A program made the translations under genes and the position numbers. Below the pieces are notes generated by a model. That model was not told where the DNA came from, made no database searches, and worked only from the letters and a program-made list of their open reading frames with translations. Positions 16,537 through 26,467 of a stretch of DNA of 64,000 nt are shown piece by piece. The stretch lies in the NCBI GenBank assembly GCA_019075865.1, contig JAGXAN010000007.1, forward strand, positions 132,237 to 196,236. The letters are read 5' to 3'. The stretch is from Hyphomicrobiales bacterium (GTDB taxonomy: Bacteria > Pseudomonadota > Alphaproteobacteria > Rhizobiales > Beijerinckiaceae). Each line of letters starts with the position of its first letter. The stretch's first letter is position 1.

Positions 16537-16887
16537 ATGCTTAACAACTTTGAAACCATCCAGAAGTTCAACAAAGAGCAACTCGAAGCTGCAAACGCCG
16601 CTGCCGCTACCCTGACCAAGGGCCTGCAGAAGATCGCCGCTGAAGCCACCGACTATTCGAAGGCTGCTTTTGAGAAGAATTCGGCCGCTTTTGAAAAGCT
16701 GGTTGCCGCCAAGACCCCGGATGCTGCTTTCCAGATCCAGTCGGAATTTGCCAAGTCGGCTTACGAGGGCTTTGTTGCCCAGGTCAACAAGATGGGCGAG
16801 CTCTACACCAGCGTTGCCAAGGAAGCTTTCAAGCCGGTTGAAGTTGCCTTCACCAAGGCTACCGAAGTTGCCAAGAAGGCTGCTTAA
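16537..16887 (+). CDS. Phasin family protein
   Basis: A 116-residue amphipathic, Ala/Lys/Phe-rich helical protein of the Phasin_2 type, which coats polyhydroxyalkanoate granules. It opens MLNNFETIQKFNKEQLEAA, continues with SKAAFEKNSAAFEKLVAAKT and ends VEVAFTKATEVAKKAA. The codon use is strongly biased to preferred codons (GCT, AAG, GTT), unlike its neighbours, as in highly expressed genes. A consensus promoter overlapped by a PhaR-like operator precedes it and two hairpins follow it, so it is monocistronic. It sits beside clpS-clpA, a neighbourhood also known in other rhizobia. Confidence 0.93.
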   Translation: MLNNFETIQKFNKEQLEAANAAAATLTKGLQKIAAEATDYSKAAFEKNSAAFEKLVAAKTPDAAFQIQSEFAKSAYEGFVAQVNKMGELYTSVAKEAFKPVEVAFTKATEVAKKAA

Positions 16888-16903
16888 TCCTTCCAAACGG
16901 AAC

Positions 16904-16935
16904 GGTTGGGTGCCAATTGCGGCACCCCAACCTTT
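16904..16935 (+). terminator. First terminator-like hairpin after the phasin gene
   Basis: GGTTGGGTGCC pairs with GGCACCCCAACC with a single bulge around AATTGC, followed by TTTG. The long stem begins 16 bp after the phasin stop. Confidence 0.75.
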
Positions 16936-16942
16936 GTCATCA

Positions 16943-16966
16943 AGCTCAGCTTCGGCTGGGCTTTTT
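16943..16966 (+). terminator. Second terminator after the phasin gene, TTCG tetraloop
   Basis: AGCTCAGC (16943-16950) pairs with GCTGGGCT (16955-16962), one wobble, around a stable TTCG loop, and runs into TTTTT. It is a classic intrinsic terminator in tandem with the preceding one, giving tight insulation of clpS from the strong phasin promoter. Confidence 0.85.
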
Positions 16967-17147
16967 GCGTTTTTGGGGCGAGCGCCGTTGGCCTGAAAAA
17001 AATATTTATTTGGGTTTTGCGGCTTCGGGGCTAGCATGGGGCTCATTCGCGCATAGATATTGTTGGTGACGCGGGACGGCTTGATTATGGCCATAATGTT
17101 GATTGAGATTGATGAAGAGCTTGGTTTGCAATTTGGGGAATGACGAC

Positions 17148-17561
17148 GTGTTCGGGCAATTCAATCATTCGAGTTCGGATTTTGGCGGCCACGTCAGAAA
17201 GTCGGACGATTTGGAAAACTTGGTGAAGCTGGCGGGTGCCGGTAAATCCGGCGACAATGGCAAGGGCTCGGGCACGGCGGTAATCACCCGCACCAAGCCG
17301 GAGACCAAGCGTCCCAACATGTACCGCGTGCTGCTGCTGAATGACGATTATACGCCGATGGAATTTGTGACCCACATCCTTCAGAAGTATTTTCAAAAGG
17401 CACTCGATGAGGCGACCCGGATCATGCTGCATGTGCATCAGCATGGCGTGGGGGAATGCGGGATCTATACTTTTGAGGTGGCGGAGACCAAAGTGACCCA
17501 GGTCATGGATTTCGCCCGAAAGCACCAACAGCCGCTGCAATGCATTATGGAAAAAAAGTAA
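17148..17561 (+). CDS. clpS: ATP-dependent Clp protease adaptor ClpS
   Basis: Adaptor that delivers N-degron substrates to ClpAP. The core has the typical [20 protein letters not shown], then [20 protein letters not shown] and [20 protein letters not shown]. The start is uncertain: the frame is open from 17103, but the GTG at 17148 has GGGGAA at good spacing and gives 137 residues; an ATG at 17112 would give 149. The N-terminal region before the core is Gly/Ser-rich and longer than in most ClpS. It lies 46 bp upstream of clpA, its partner. Confidence 0.93.
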   Translation: MFGQFNHSSSDFGGHVRKSDDLENLVKLAGAGKSGDNGKGSGTAVITRTKPETKRPNMYRVLLLNDDYTPMEFVTHILQKYFQKALDEATRIMLHVHQHGVGECGIYTFEVAETKVTQVMDFARKHQQPLQCIMEKK

Positions 17562-17607
17562 ACCCTGCGATTTTCAAACCAGAAACTCTGCCGAAATTGG
17601 AGCCGAC

Positions 17608-20097
17608 ATGCCGTCTTTCTCTCGCAGCTTGGAACAGACCCTTCATCGCGCACTGGCGACCGCCAATGAACGGCACCATGAATATGCAACGCTGGAGCAT
17701 CTGCTGCTTAGCCTGACTGATGACAGCGAGGCTGCCGCCGTGATGCGGGCGTGCTCGGTGGATATTGCCGCGCTCAAGAAAAGTCTCGTGACTTATATCG
17801 ATCAGGAACTCGAGAATCTGGTGATTGAGGGGCAAGAAGATGCCAAGCCCACAGCCGGTTTTCAGCGGGTCATCCAGCGCGCGGTCATCCACGTGCAATC
17901 CTCCGGGCGGGAGGAAGTAACGGGGGCCAATGTGCTGGTGGCGATATTTGCCGAACGCGAGAGCCATGCCGCTTATTTCCTGCAGGAGCAGGATATGACC
18001 CGCTATGACGCGGTCAATTATATTTCGCATGGCATTGCCAAGCGTCCCGGTGCCTCCGACACCAGCAAGTCGCCGCGCGGAACCGAGGAGAGCGACGAGA
18101 GCAAGGATGCCAAAGAGACCCGCGACAATGGCGAGGGCAAAAAGAAGGATAGTGCGCTGGATGCCTATTGCGTCAACCTCAACAAAAAAGCGCGCGATGG
18201 GCGGATTGATCCGCTGATCGGTCGTGAAATGGAGGTGTCGCGCACGATTCAGGTGCTGTGCCGCCGCCAGAAGAACAATCCCTTGCTGGTGGGTGAACCC
18301 GGGGTCGGCAAAACCGCGATTGCCGAAGGTCTGGCGCGCAAGATCATCAAGAACGAAGTGCCGGAGGTTCTGGCCGGGGCAACCGTTTTCGCACTCGACA
18401 TGGGCACGCTGCTGGCCGGCACCCGCTATCGCGGCGATTTCGAAGAGCGCCTGAAGCAGGTGATGAAGGAAATCGAGAACCACAAGAACGCAATTCTGTT
18501 CATTGATGAAATTCATACGGTGATCGGGGCAGGGGCGACCTCGGGCGGGGCAATGGATGCCTCCAACCTGTTGAAGCCGGCTTTGGCGCAGGGCACGCTG
18601 CGCTGCATTGGCTCGACGACCTATAAGGAATATCGCCAATATTTCGAGAAGGATCGGGCGCTAGTGCGCCGCTTCCAGAAAATTGATGTCAACGAGCCGT
18701 CGATTCCGGATGCCATTGAGATCATGAAGGGCCTGAAGCCTTATTTCGAGGAATTTCACAAGGTTCGCTATACCAATGAAGCGGTGCGGGCTGCGGTCGA
18801 GCTTTCGGCCCGCTATATCCATGATCGCAAATTGCCCGACAAGGCGATTGACGTGATCGACGAGACCGGTGCCAGTCAGATGCTGCTCGCTGAACCCAAG
18901 CGCAAAAAGACCATTGGCATCAAGGAAATCGAATCAACGATTGCCACGATGGCGCGGATTCCGCCCAAATCGGTATCCAAGGACGATACGGAAGTGCTCC
19001 AGCATCTGGAAGAGAGCCTGAAGCGGGTGGTCTATGGCCAGGACAAGGCGCTTGCCGTGCTCACCGCCGCGATCAAGCTGGCGCGGGCGGGCTTGCGCGA
19101 TGGCGAAAAGCCTATTGGTTCCTATCTGTTTTCCGGCCCAACCGGGGTGGGCAAAACCGAGGCGGCACGCTCATTGGCTTCAGCGCTCGGCGTGCATCTC
19201 ACACGCTTTGACATGTCCGAATATATGGAGCGCCACACGATCAGCCGCCTGATTGGTGCGCCTCCGGGCTATGTCGGCTTTGATCAAGGTGGGTTGCTGA
19301 CCGATGCCATTGATCAGTTTCCGCATAGCGTGTTGTTGCTCGATGAAATCGAGAAGGCGCACCCTGACCTTTTCAACATTTTGTTGCAGGTCATGGACCA
19401 TGGCAAACTGACCGATCACAATGGCAAGCAGATTGATTTCCGCAATGTGATTATCATCATGACGACCAATGCCGGTGCTGCGGATATGGCAAGGGCATCC
19501 TTTGGCTTCACACGCTCGCGCCGTGAAGGCGAGGATATTGAGGCGATCAACCGGATGTTCAGCCCTGAATTCCGCAATCGCCTCGACGCTGTGGTTCAAT
19601 TTGGCCACCTGCCGGTCGAAGTGATTGCGAAAGTCGTGGATAAATTCATGGCCCAACTTGATGCCCAATTGCAGGATCGCAATGTCTCCATCGTGTTGAG
19701 CGATGAAGCGCGCAAGTGGCTGATTGTGAACGGCTATGATGAAGCCATGGGCGCTCGGCCAATGGCGCGGGTCATTCAGGAGAGCATCAAGACGCCGTTG
19801 GCCGATGAAATCCTGTTTGGACGCCTGAAAAACGGTGGCACGGTGCAGGTCATTCTGGTCAAGGACGAAACCGGTGTCGAGCGACTCGGTTTTGTCTTCC
19901 CCGAAGGCCCGGTTTTGCCAAAACCGGAGCCCGATATTGTCGAGGCTGGCAAAAAGCGTGTGCGGGCCGAGCCGGAAGTGCGGCGGGCACGGGCGATGGA
20001 CGCGAAGACGACCGGGGAGGGTGGCAAGCGACCGGCGAAGCCAAAGCCGGACACGGAAAAGCCGGTTGTGGTCAAGCCTGAAGAATTGAAAGACTAG
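17608..20097 (+). CDS. clpA: ATP-dependent Clp protease ATP-binding subunit ClpA
   Basis: Hexameric AAA+ unfoldase of the ClpAP protease. The 829-residue protein has the N-terminal Clp repeat domain (about 1-150, binds ClpS), a charged linker, a first AAA+ module with Walker A GEPGVGKT near residue 228, and a second with GPTGVGKTE near 510 and the Walker [13 protein letters not shown]. The C-terminal tail after about 765 is a Lys/Pro/Glu-rich extension longer than in E. coli ClpA. It forms an operon with clpS; clpP is not in the window. Confidence 0.97.
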   Translation: MPSFSRSLEQTLHRALATANERHHEYATLEHLLLSLTDDSEAAAVMRACSVDIAALKKSLVTYIDQELENLVIEGQEDAKPTAGFQRVIQRAVIHVQSSGREEVTGANVLVAIFAERESHAAYFLQEQDMTRYDAVNYISHGIAKRPGASDTSKSPRGTEESDESKDAKETRDNGEGKKKDSALDAYCVNLNKKARDGRIDPLIGREMEVSRTIQVLCRRQKNNPLLVGEPGVGKTAIAEGLARKIIKNEVPEVLAGATVFALDMGTLLAGTRYRGDFEERLKQVMKEIENHKNAILFIDEIHTVIGAGATSGGAMDASNLLKPALAQGTLRCIGSTTYKEYRQYFEKDRALVRRFQKIDVNEPSIPDAIEIMKGLKPYFEEFHKVRYTNEAVRAAVELSARYIHDRKLPDKAIDVIDETGASQMLLAEPKRKKTIGIKEIESTIATMARIPPKSVSKDDTEVLQHLEESLKRVVYGQDKALAVLTAAIKLARAGLRDGEKPIGSYLFSGPTGVGKTEAARSLASALGVHLTRFDMSEYMERHTISRLIGAPPGYVGFDQGGLLTDAIDQFPHSVLLLDEIEKAHPDLFNILLQVMDHGKLTDHNGKQIDFRNVIIIMTTNAGAADMARASFGFTRSRREGEDIEAINRMFSPEFRNRLDAVVQFGHLPVEVIAKVVDKFMAQLDAQLQDRNVSIVLSDEARKWLIVNGYDEAMGARPMARVIQESIKTPLADEILFGRLKNGGTVQVILVKDETGVERLGFVFPEGPVLPKPEPDIVEAGKKRVRAEPEVRRARAMDAKTTGEGGKRPAKPKPDTEKPVVVKPEELKD

Positions 20098-20144
20098 GCT
20101 TCTCATATTCTGCGTTATTGGCTAGGCTGAATGCTTCGCCGTTT

Positions 20145-20936
20145 ATGCGTTGCATGAAAGCAATTGGTTTGGTCGACACTGATTATCCGCCCGAGGCTGC
20201 CATCCGAACCCGTTTCGGTTGGTGGCGCACAGGGTTCGTGCAGGCGCTTCAGGGGCCGGCGTGGGTCGTGGCTTTCTCGTTGTTCGGCATTGGCGGCCTC
20301 GCGCGCACCTCGGGCTTTCCGCTGGGCGCGGCGGCCGCTGCCACGGTTTTGATTTGGGCGGGCCCGGCGCAAGCGATCTTTTTCGTGGCGGCGGGTGCCA
20401 AAACCGCTTGGTCGGTGATTGCGCTGTCGGCGTCGCTCTCGTCGATCCGCATGTTTCCCATGACCATTGCGTTATTGCCGATTCTGCGCACCAAAAAGAC
20501 CCGTATCTGGACGATGGTCGCGGCATCCTGGTTCATGGGCATTACGGTGTGGACGGAGAGCCTGCGGCGCACGCCGCCATTGCCGCGTGAGGTGCGGTTG
20601 CCGTTTTTCTTCGGCTTTGCCATGGCTTGCATGGGGTTGAGCACCATTTCCACTGTGCTTGGCTATACTGCAGTGTCGAACCTCCCGGTGCCGCTGGCGG
20701 CAGCACTTTTGTTCATGTCGCCGCTCTATTTTGTCAATGCGCTGATGCGCAATGCCCACCGCCTTTCCGATTGGGTGGCGGTGGGGCTGGGCTTGGTGTT
20801 GACGCCGATTGCGATGCGCTATGTTGGGGGCGGCTTTGACATTGCCGTGATCGGGATTGGCGGCGGGTGCACCGCCTATTTGATTGGGCGCATATCGGAC
20901 AGCCGCGCGCGCGTTACCGAGGCGGATGTCGTATGA
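20145..20936 (+). CDS. azlC: AzlC family branched-chain amino acid exporter, large subunit
   Basis: Membrane protein of 263 residues with seven to eight predicted helices, matching AzlC/YgaZ: ALQGPAWVVAFSLFGIGGLA near the start, then GPAQAIFFVAAGAKTAW and SLSSIRMFPMTIALLPILR. With AzlD it forms a transporter that exports branched-chain amino acids or analogues. The ATG at 20145 (or 20154) is used because the longer frame starts with a TTG. Its stop overlaps the azlD start by ATGA, confirming the pair. Confidence 0.9.
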   Translation: MRCMKAIGLVDTDYPPEAAIRTRFGWWRTGFVQALQGPAWVVAFSLFGIGGLARTSGFPLGAAAAATVLIWAGPAQAIFFVAAGAKTAWSVIALSASLSSIRMFPMTIALLPILRTKKTRIWTMVAASWFMGITVWTESLRRTPPLPREVRLPFFFGFAMACMGLSTISTVLGYTAVSNLPVPLAAALLFMSPLYFVNALMRNAHRLSDWVAVGLGLVLTPIAMRYVGGGFDIAVIGIGGGCTAYLIGRISDSRARVTEADVV

Positions 20937-21286
20937 ATTCGACCTGGTTCGATATCGGTTCGTCGCCGTATTTCCTGCTGGTCCTGTTCGGATTTCTGCC
21001 GACCATCGGCTGGAAAGTGCTCAGTGCCTTCGTGGCCCATGCCGTGGATGACCAATCCGAGTTTTTCAAACTCGTGCGAGCGATTGCAACCGCCTTGCTG
21101 GCTGGCATTGCCGCCAAATTCCTGCTGGCACCGAGCGGTGCCCTGCTGAATGCGCCGTTGGCGGCGAGGCTATCGGCGATTGTGATTGCCGTTGCAGCCT
21201 ATGCGATTGGCAAGCGGTCGGTGATGGCGGGCGTGATTGTGGGCGAGATCGCCATTGTCATTTTAACCATGCTGTTTGGTCATTGA
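20933..21286 (+). CDS. azlD: AzlD family branched-chain amino acid transporter, small subunit
   Basis: A 117-residue protein with about four transmembrane helices, the small partner of AzlC. LVLFGFLPTIGWKVLSAFVA and AAKFLLAPSGALLNAPL match AzlD-type proteins. The ATG at 20933 overlaps the azlC stop (ATGA), so translation is coupled. The longer frame back to 20867 lies inside azlC and is discarded. It converges with the HIT gene. Confidence 0.87.
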   Translation: MNSTWFDIGSSPYFLLVLFGFLPTIGWKVLSAFVAHAVDDQSEFFKLVRAIATALLAGIAAKFLLAPSGALLNAPLAARLSAIVIAVAAYAIGKRSVMAGVIVGEIAIVILTMLFGH

Positions 21287-21329
21287 CCGGCACAAATGGC
21301 GGCGGCAGGCGGCTGCAGGTGGCTTGGGT

Positions 21330-21761
21330 TCACACCGAACTTGCCAGCGCAGCCTTGATCTTTTCCGCCAGCATCGCCAAGACTTCCGGCTTGGCCATTT
21401 CAGCGCCGTGCGGCTTCAGCTTTACGCCTTCCCATCGGGGCAGAATGTGAAAATGCAGGTGGTAAACGGTCTGGCCGGAGGCGGGTTCGTTATATTGTTC
21501 AATAGAGATGCCTTCAGCCGCCATTGCAGCCTTGCAGGCGCGGGCGAGCTTTTGCACGGCGGGCATGAGGGTCGCCAGCGCTTCCGGGTTCGCATCCAGC
21601 AGGTTGCGACTGGGCATTTTGGGAATGACCAGCACATGTCCATCACAACGTGGCATAATATCCATGAAGGCGAGGGCATGTGCGTCCTCGTAGACCTTAT
21701 GGCAGGGGATTTCGCCACGCAGAATTTTTGCGAAGATGTTTTGTGGATCGTAGCCGTTCAT
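21330..21761 (-). CDS. HIT family nucleotide hydrolase
   Basis: A 143-residue cytosolic protein of the histidine-triad superfamily, Hint branch, which hydrolyses nucleoside phosphoramidates or AMP conjugates. The triad is HLHFHILP at residues 101-108; the front half has IFAKILRGEIPCHKVYED and ALAFMDIMPRCDGHVLVIPK. The ATG at 21761 has AGGGAA upstream; the frame to 21806 adds an unrelated tail. It is last in a leftward run with DUF482, GDPD and RidA genes, an order also found in other Hyphomicrobiales. Confidence 0.92.
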   Translation of the reverse strand: MNGYDPQNIFAKILRGEIPCHKVYEDAHALAFMDIMPRCDGHVLVIPKMPSRNLLDANPEALATLMPAVQKLARACKAAMAAEGISIEQYNEPASGQTVYHLHFHILPRWEGVKLKPHGAEMAKPEVLAMLAEKIKAALASSV

Positions 21762-21806
21762 GAATGAATTTCCCTGCCTGAATGGTCCTCTGCCGATGCG
21801 TCGCAT

Positions 21807-23000
21807 TTAACAGCTAATGTTGAGGCGACGGAAGGGGGTATGCTCGCTGTACATTTCGATTTCGGCGTCAACGTGCATGCGCTCGCGGGCCAAGTAATCG
21901 CCAATGGCGTGCATCATGCGCGGATCTTCAAACTCATGCGCGGAATAGGTGGTAACCGGGCCATAGCCGCGCGCCAGTTTGTGCTCGCCCTGCGCGCCGG
22001 CCTCGACACGGGCCAACCGGTGTTTGATGGCATATTCGATCGCCTGATAATAGCAGACCTCGAAATGTAGAAACGGATGATGCTCGCTCGCACCCCAGTT
22101 GCGGCCAAAGACCGCGTCATCGCCCAGGAAATTGATGGCCCCCGCAATCCAGCGGCCTTGCCGACGCGCCAGAATGAGCAGAATATCCTCGGCCATGGTC
22201 CGCCCGATTTCATCAAAAAATGCACGGGTAAGATAGGGACGCCCCCATTTGCGATTGCCGGTATCCATATAGAACTCAAAAAACGCGTCCCAATGTTCGC
22301 TCGTGATCTGTGCGCCATTGAGGGCGTGAATTTCGATGCCGGGTGCCAGAGCCTCCTGCCGTTCGCGGCGGATCATTTTGCGTTTGCGCGAGGCAAGATC
22401 CGCCAAAAACGCCTCAAAATCCGCATAACCCTTGTTGATGAAGTGAAATTGCTGGCCGGTGCGGGCCAAAAATCCGGCCTGTTGCAGGAATTGCCATTCC
22501 GGCTCGGTCGGGAAATTGATATGTAGCGAGGAAGCCGAATTTTGCTGCGCCAGATTGCGCAGGCCGCGAATCAAAGCCGCTCGGGCTATGGCTTGATCGC
22601 CCGGCGCAGCGCCGCGCAGCAACAGACGCGGGCCGCTGGCTGGCGTGAACGGAACAGCCACCAGCAATTTGGGGTAATATTCACCGCCCGCCCGCTGATA
22701 AGCGTCGGCCCAGGCGTGGTCGAAAATATATTCCCCCATCGAATGGGATTTGAAATAGGTGGGTGCCGCCGCCAGCATGGTGCCGGCGCCATCCTCGACA
22801 ATCACATGCGCCGGGTGCCAGCCGGTGCGCGCCCCAACCGATTTGGAAGCTTCGAGGGCTGCGAGAAACCGATGCGAAACGAACGGATTGCCGCGCCCGC
22901 GCGCAGCGCCCTCTGTTTCCGGATTGGCGCAGGCATCCCATTGGTGCGGATCCAGTTCCGCAATCTTCTGGCTGACGCGCAGCTTCAACTCTAAGGCCAT
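21807..23000 (-). CDS. DUF482 / GNAT-fold protein (COG3146)
   Basis: A 397-residue cytosolic protein of the DUF482 family, predicted to have two GNAT-like acyltransferase folds and related to FemAB-type peptidoglycan aminoacyltransferases. Conserved blocks: NPFVSHRFLAALEASKSVG, GWHPAHVIVED, SHSMGEYIFDHAWADAY, and near the end EGGAQGEHK-like VEAGAQGEHKLARGYGPV. No enzymatic activity has been shown for the family, so the acceptor is unknown. It lies between the GDPD gene (45 bp) and the HIT gene (45 bp), same strand. Confidence 0.87.
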   Translation of the reverse strand: MALELKLRVSQKIAELDPHQWDACANPETEGAARGRGNPFVSHRFLAALEASKSVGARTGWHPAHVIVEDGAGTMLAAAPTYFKSHSMGEYIFDHAWADAYQRAGGEYYPKLLVAVPFTPASGPRLLLRGAAPGDQAIARAALIRGLRNLAQQNSASSLHINFPTEPEWQFLQQAGFLARTGQQFHFINKGYADFEAFLADLASRKRKMIRRERQEALAPGIEIHALNGAQITSEHWDAFFEFYMDTGNRKWGRPYLTRAFFDEIGRTMAEDILLILARRQGRWIAGAINFLGDDAVFGRNWGASEHHPFLHFEVCYYQAIEYAIKHRLARVEAGAQGEHKLARGYGPVTTYSAHEFEDPRMMHAIGDYLARERMHVDAEIEMYSEHTPFRRLNISC

Positions 23001-23045
23001 GGTGCAACCTTGGGATTGAACCGGAGGGGCGTTGTTTCATACATG

Positions 23046-23789
23046 CTAGGGTAGAAATCCCTCAAATACCATCTGATCGGCCCATTGGCTGCACAGGGCG
23101 CGCTGTTCGTTGGTGCGCACCGTCCAGCTCATAACTGGGACGCCAAGGCCTTTTTGCAAGAGGAAGGGGGTGGGGTGTGGAAAGTTGTTGATGTTCCATG
23201 ATAGGAAATCTGGCTTAGTATATGGAAAATGCAGGAAATTTCTAAGTTCTACTAATCGCATCTCGTCGATGCCCGGCCAGTTCGCCGCGCTGAATTCGGC
23301 TTCGGCAATAATGCCCAGCGGCAGTGAAACGCCCATTTTGCGTAAATGGGCTATAATGGCCGGATCGAAGCTTTTCAGCGCAATCGGTCCAGATTGCGCC
23401 AAAGCTACCTGCAAAGTGCGCTCGGTCAGGCGCATGTCGCCGTCAAAGCGGCTTTTGATTTCGCAAATCAACGGCACGCGGCCAGCGATCTGACCCAAAA
23501 ACTCGGCCAAGGGCACGATTTTTCCCTGGCCGTGTTGAAATTCTATGGCCTGCAATTGCTGACTGGTGTGATTGGCGAGAAGGCCAGTGCCGCGGGTCAG
23601 GCGCTCCAGATTGAAGTCGTGATAGATCATGGCCTCGCCATCGCTCGACAATTGCACGTCGCATTCAATGCCATAATGATGCTCGACGGCCTTGAGGGCA
23701 GCGGGGACCGTGTTTTCGATGATGCCGCCCGCGCGATCATGCAAGCCGCGGTGGGCGATAGGGCGCGACATTAGCCAAGGGAATTTCAT
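23046..23789 (-). CDS. Glycerophosphodiester phosphodiesterase
   Basis: Hydrolyses glycerophosphodiesters to glycerol-3-phosphate and an alcohol. The 247-residue protein has the GDPD signature: PIAHRGLHD at the start (catalytic His), ENTVPAALKAVEHHYGIECDVQ with the metal-binding Glu/Asp, and MIYHDFNLERLTRGTG with the second His. There is no signal peptide, so it is cytosolic and UgpQ-like. Its ATG overlaps the ridA stop by 4 bp (ATGA), so the two are coupled. Confidence 0.92.
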   Translation of the reverse strand: MKFPWLMSRPIAHRGLHDRAGGIIENTVPAALKAVEHHYGIECDVQLSSDGEAMIYHDFNLERLTRGTGLLANHTSQQLQAIEFQHGQGKIVPLAEFLGQIAGRVPLICEIKSRFDGDMRLTERTLQVALAQSGPIALKSFDPAIIAHLRKMGVSLPLGIIAEAEFSAANWPGIDEMRLVELRNFLHFPYTKPDFLSWNINNFPHPTPFLLQKGLGVPVMSWTVRTNEQRALCSQWADQMVFEGFLP

Positions 23790-24256
23790 GGTTTGACCTC
23801 AAAAATAGCTTCGATTTCGACAGCAGCGTCCAGGGGTAACTGGGCAATGCCGATGGACGAGCGGGCATGTTTGCCTGCTTCGCCCAGCACTTGCACCATC
23901 AGATCGGACGCGCCGTTGACGATTTGCGGTACGCTATCAAAATTGGGCAGGCAATTGATAAAACCGCGCAATTGCACGCAGCGCCCGATTCGCTCCAGCG
24001 AGCCAAGTGCCAATTGCGCCTGTGCCAGAATGTTGATCGCGCACAGCCGGGCGGCGGCTATGCCGTTCTCATTGGAAACCTCGCCACCAAGTTTTCCGCG
24101 ATGGGCGGGGTCGATGCCCGCCGGGCCCATAGGCAATTGGCCGGAGAGAATCAGCAACCGATCCGTGAGTATGTAGGGCAGATAATTGGCAATTGGCGCA
24201 GCAGGTTTGGGCAGTGTGATGCCGAGGTCTGCCAGATTTTGGGCAATTGTAGTCAT
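23786..24256 (-). CDS. RidA family (YjgF/YER057c/UK114) protein
   Basis: A 156-residue trimeric-fold protein, about 25 residues longer than canonical RidA, belonging to the COG0251 subgroup typified by LGITLPKPAAPIANYLPYI at the start. LLILSGQLPMGPAG, the AARLCAINILAQAQ helix and FVNCLPNFDSVPQIVNGASD-like sequence are recognisable. RidA proper deaminates reactive enamines; this subgroup often lacks the key Arg and its role is unknown. It heads the leftward RidA-GDPD-DUF482-HIT run. Confidence 0.88.
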   Translation of the reverse strand: MTTIAQNLADLGITLPKPAAPIANYLPYILTDRLLILSGQLPMGPAGIDPAHRGKLGGEVSNENGIAAARLCAINILAQAQLALGSLERIGRCVQLRGFINCLPNFDSVPQIVNGASDLMVQVLGEAGKHARSSIGIAQLPLDAAVEIEAIFEVKP

Positions 24257-24359
24257 GTTGTCTCCTGATTCTGCACCGAAAAAAACTATCTGTGCATCGT
24301 AATTTCGCCTTGAGTATTCCTATGATAATCTCCGGATGCGATTTGGAGATGATGGTTCG

Positions 24360-25190
24360 ATGACAAAGTTGCCCTTTCTGGTGGTGCCTCTGATGTTTGC
24401 TGCGCTGGCTGGCGCTGAGGCAGCGGCGCCTGCGCCAATGCCATTGCTGGCGCATCGGGCAGTCTATGACCTGAAATTGGATAGCGCCAGTGGCGACAGC
24501 GGCCCGGAAAGTGCCCGTGGCCGCATTGTCTATGATTTCAGCGGTTCGGCCTGTGAAGGCTATGTCTCGAATTTCCGCCAGATCAACGAAGTCACGCCCC
24601 ATGATGCAAGTGCCAACCTTTCCGATGTCAGCACCCAGACTTTTGAAGGCGGCAATGGCAAGACCTACCAGTTTCGCGTGCAATCCATGATGAATGAGAA
24701 GGCGCGGGAGAAGATCGACGGGAGTGCAGAAGTGACGGGTGATGGCTCGATCAAGGTGAAATTGCGCCAGCCCAAACCCGAAGACATCGACCTTGGCAAG
24801 GATGTGCTGTTTCCAACGGCGCATATCTCCCGCATTATTGACGCGGCCAAAGCCGGACAGAAAACGCTCAGCGCGCGGGTTTATGATGGCTCCGAACCGG
24901 GGCGGAAAATGTTTGACACGCTCACCGTCATTGGTCCGGTCAAAATGTCGAAACCGAGCGAGGAAGTCGCCCGGATTCCCCAGCTTGAGAGTGTGCGCCG
25001 GTGGCCGGTGACGATTAGCTATTTTGCCAGTGGTCCGGGTCACGATACCCCCGACTATACGCTTGCCTTTGATCTTTACGAGAATGGCGTTTCGCGCAAG
25101 CTGAAGCTGGATTATGGCACATTCGTACTGGATGGCACATTGGTCAAGCTGACCCTGTTGCCCAAATCCGCCCCGTGCAACCAGCCCTAA
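24360..25190 (+). CDS. eipB: EipB-type periplasmic envelope integrity protein (DUF1849)
   Basis: A 276-residue exported protein with a signal peptide (about 1-23) and the DUF1849 beta-spiral domain. LLAHRAVYDLKLDSASGD, RGRIVYDFSGSACEGYVSNFR and SDVSTQTFEGGNGKTYQF match the family. Cys65 and Cys273 are the only two cysteines and correspond to the conserved disulfide described for Brucella EipB, which supports envelope integrity. The ATG at 24360 has a GGAGATGATGG region upstream. It lies beside ridA-GDPD, as in other rhizobia, and converges with dinB by 4 bp. Confidence 0.88.
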   Translation: MTKLPFLVVPLMFAALAGAEAAAPAPMPLLAHRAVYDLKLDSASGDSGPESARGRIVYDFSGSACEGYVSNFRQINEVTPHDASANLSDVSTQTFEGGNGKTYQFRVQSMMNEKAREKIDGSAEVTGDGSIKVKLRQPKPEDIDLGKDVLFPTAHISRIIDAAKAGQKTLSARVYDGSEPGRKMFDTLTVIGPVKMSKPSEEVARIPQLESVRRWPVTISYFASGPGHDTPDYTLAFDLYENGVSRKLKLDYGTFVLDGTLVKLTLLPKSAPCNQP

Positions 25191-26467
25191 GGTTTGGTTT
25201 TGGGCTGGGGCGTGAAAGTCAGGCCGCGCGAAATGCTGCCTTGCCCAAATTTGGCCCGCAATTGATCGAGGGCGGCCTCGCGCGCTTTTTCGCGTGGCAG
25301 GTTATGGTCGATCAGATCGGCGTGGTCGGCGGCGTCTGCGGGCAACAAGTGGGTGATGCCAATGCCGATCAGCCGGTAGTGATGGGCCCCGATTTCGGCC
25401 TGCAACAAGTGTCGGGCGGCATTAAAAATCCGGGTGGACAATTGTGTAGGGGGCAAAGTGGTGGCGCGGGTCTTGAGCTGAAATTCCCGGGTTTTGAGCT
25501 TGAGTGTAATGCCAGCGCCGCATAATTCTGCTTTTTTCAACCGCAGCGCTACCCGTTCGCATAATTTGAGCAGGATCGGGGCAATTTCAGCGTCTGTGCT
25601 CAAATCCTGAAAAAAAGTGGTTTCGGCGGATATGCCCTTGGTCTCATGCTCGATATGGACGCGGCGATTGTCCTCGCCACGGGCGAGGCGGGCGAGGCGC
25701 AGGCCTTCATCGCCAAATACCTTGGCAAGGTCGCGGGGTTCGGCATTTTGCAAGTCGCCGATCGTGGTGTAGCCAGCTTTTTGCAAGCGCGCCTGCGTCA
25801 CCTTGCCGACCCCCCAGATCAGGCTGACATCCTTGGATTTCAGGAAGGTCTGCGCCTCGGCGCGGCCCAGAATGGTAAAGCCGCGCGGCTTGTCAAAATC
25901 CGAGGCGACCTTTGCCAGAAATTTGCAATAGCTGAGGCCAATCGATACGCTGATGCCAAGCTGGCTCTGCACCTCCAGGGCAAAGCGCGCCAGTGTCAGG
26001 GCCGGGCTGGCCCCATGCAGAATTTGCGTGCCCGATAAATCCAGAAAGGCTTCGTCAATCGAGACCGGTTCGACCAATGGGGTCAGTTCCAGCATCTTGT
26101 CGCGCACCTGTCGCCCAACTTGCGCATATTTGCGCATGTCCGGGGCAATAACCACGGCCTTGGGGCAGAGTTTGAGCGCCTGAAACATCGGCATGGCCGA
26201 TCGCACGCCATAGGTGCGGGCAATGTAGCAGCAGGTGGAGACGACGCCACGGCGACCGCCGCCGATGATCAACGGGCGCGCGTGCAGTTCCGGGTTATCG
26301 CGTTTTTCGACGGCGGCATAAAATGCATCGCAGTCGATGTGGGCGATGGCGAGTTCATCGCGTTCGGGGTGGGCGAGCAGGCGCGGCGAACCGCATTGCG
26401 GGCAGCGCGTGGCATCAGGCGGGCCAGGGGTCAGGCAATCGCGGCAGATCGGCGCGGGGCGCGTCAC
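25187..26467 (-). CDS. dinB: DNA polymerase IV (Y family) with N-terminal zinc ribbon
   Basis: Translesion polymerase of 426 residues. Residues 1-30 carry a C-x2-C...C-x2-C zinc ribbon (CRDCLTPGPPDATRCPQCGS), an extension found in many alphaproteobacterial DinB proteins. The polymerase core follows: IAHIDCDAFYAAVEKRDNPE, the YSIDEAFLDLSGT-like VSIDEAFLDLSGT with catalytic Asp/Glu, and the helix-hairpin-helix IWGVGKVTQARLQKAGY; the little-finger domain ends the protein. Start is a GTG at 26467 overlapping the upstream gene stop. No beta-clamp motif was identified with certainty. Confidence 0.94.
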   Translation of the reverse strand: MTRPAPICRDCLTPGPPDATRCPQCGSPRLLAHPERDELAIAHIDCDAFYAAVEKRDNPELHARPLIIGGGRRGVVSTCCYIARTYGVRSAMPMFQALKLCPKAVVIAPDMRKYAQVGRQVRDKMLELTPLVEPVSIDEAFLDLSGTQILHGASPALTLARFALEVQSQLGISVSIGLSYCKFLAKVASDFDKPRGFTILGRAEAQTFLKSKDVSLIWGVGKVTQARLQKAGYTTIGDLQNAEPRDLAKVFGDEGLRLARLARGEDNRRVHIEHETKGISAETTFFQDLSTDAEIAPILLKLCERVALRLKKAELCGAGITLKLKTREFQLKTRATTLPPTQLSTRIFNAARHLLQAEIGAHHYRLIGIGITHLLPADAADHADLIDHNLPREKAREAALDQLRAKFGQGSISRGLTFTPQPKTKP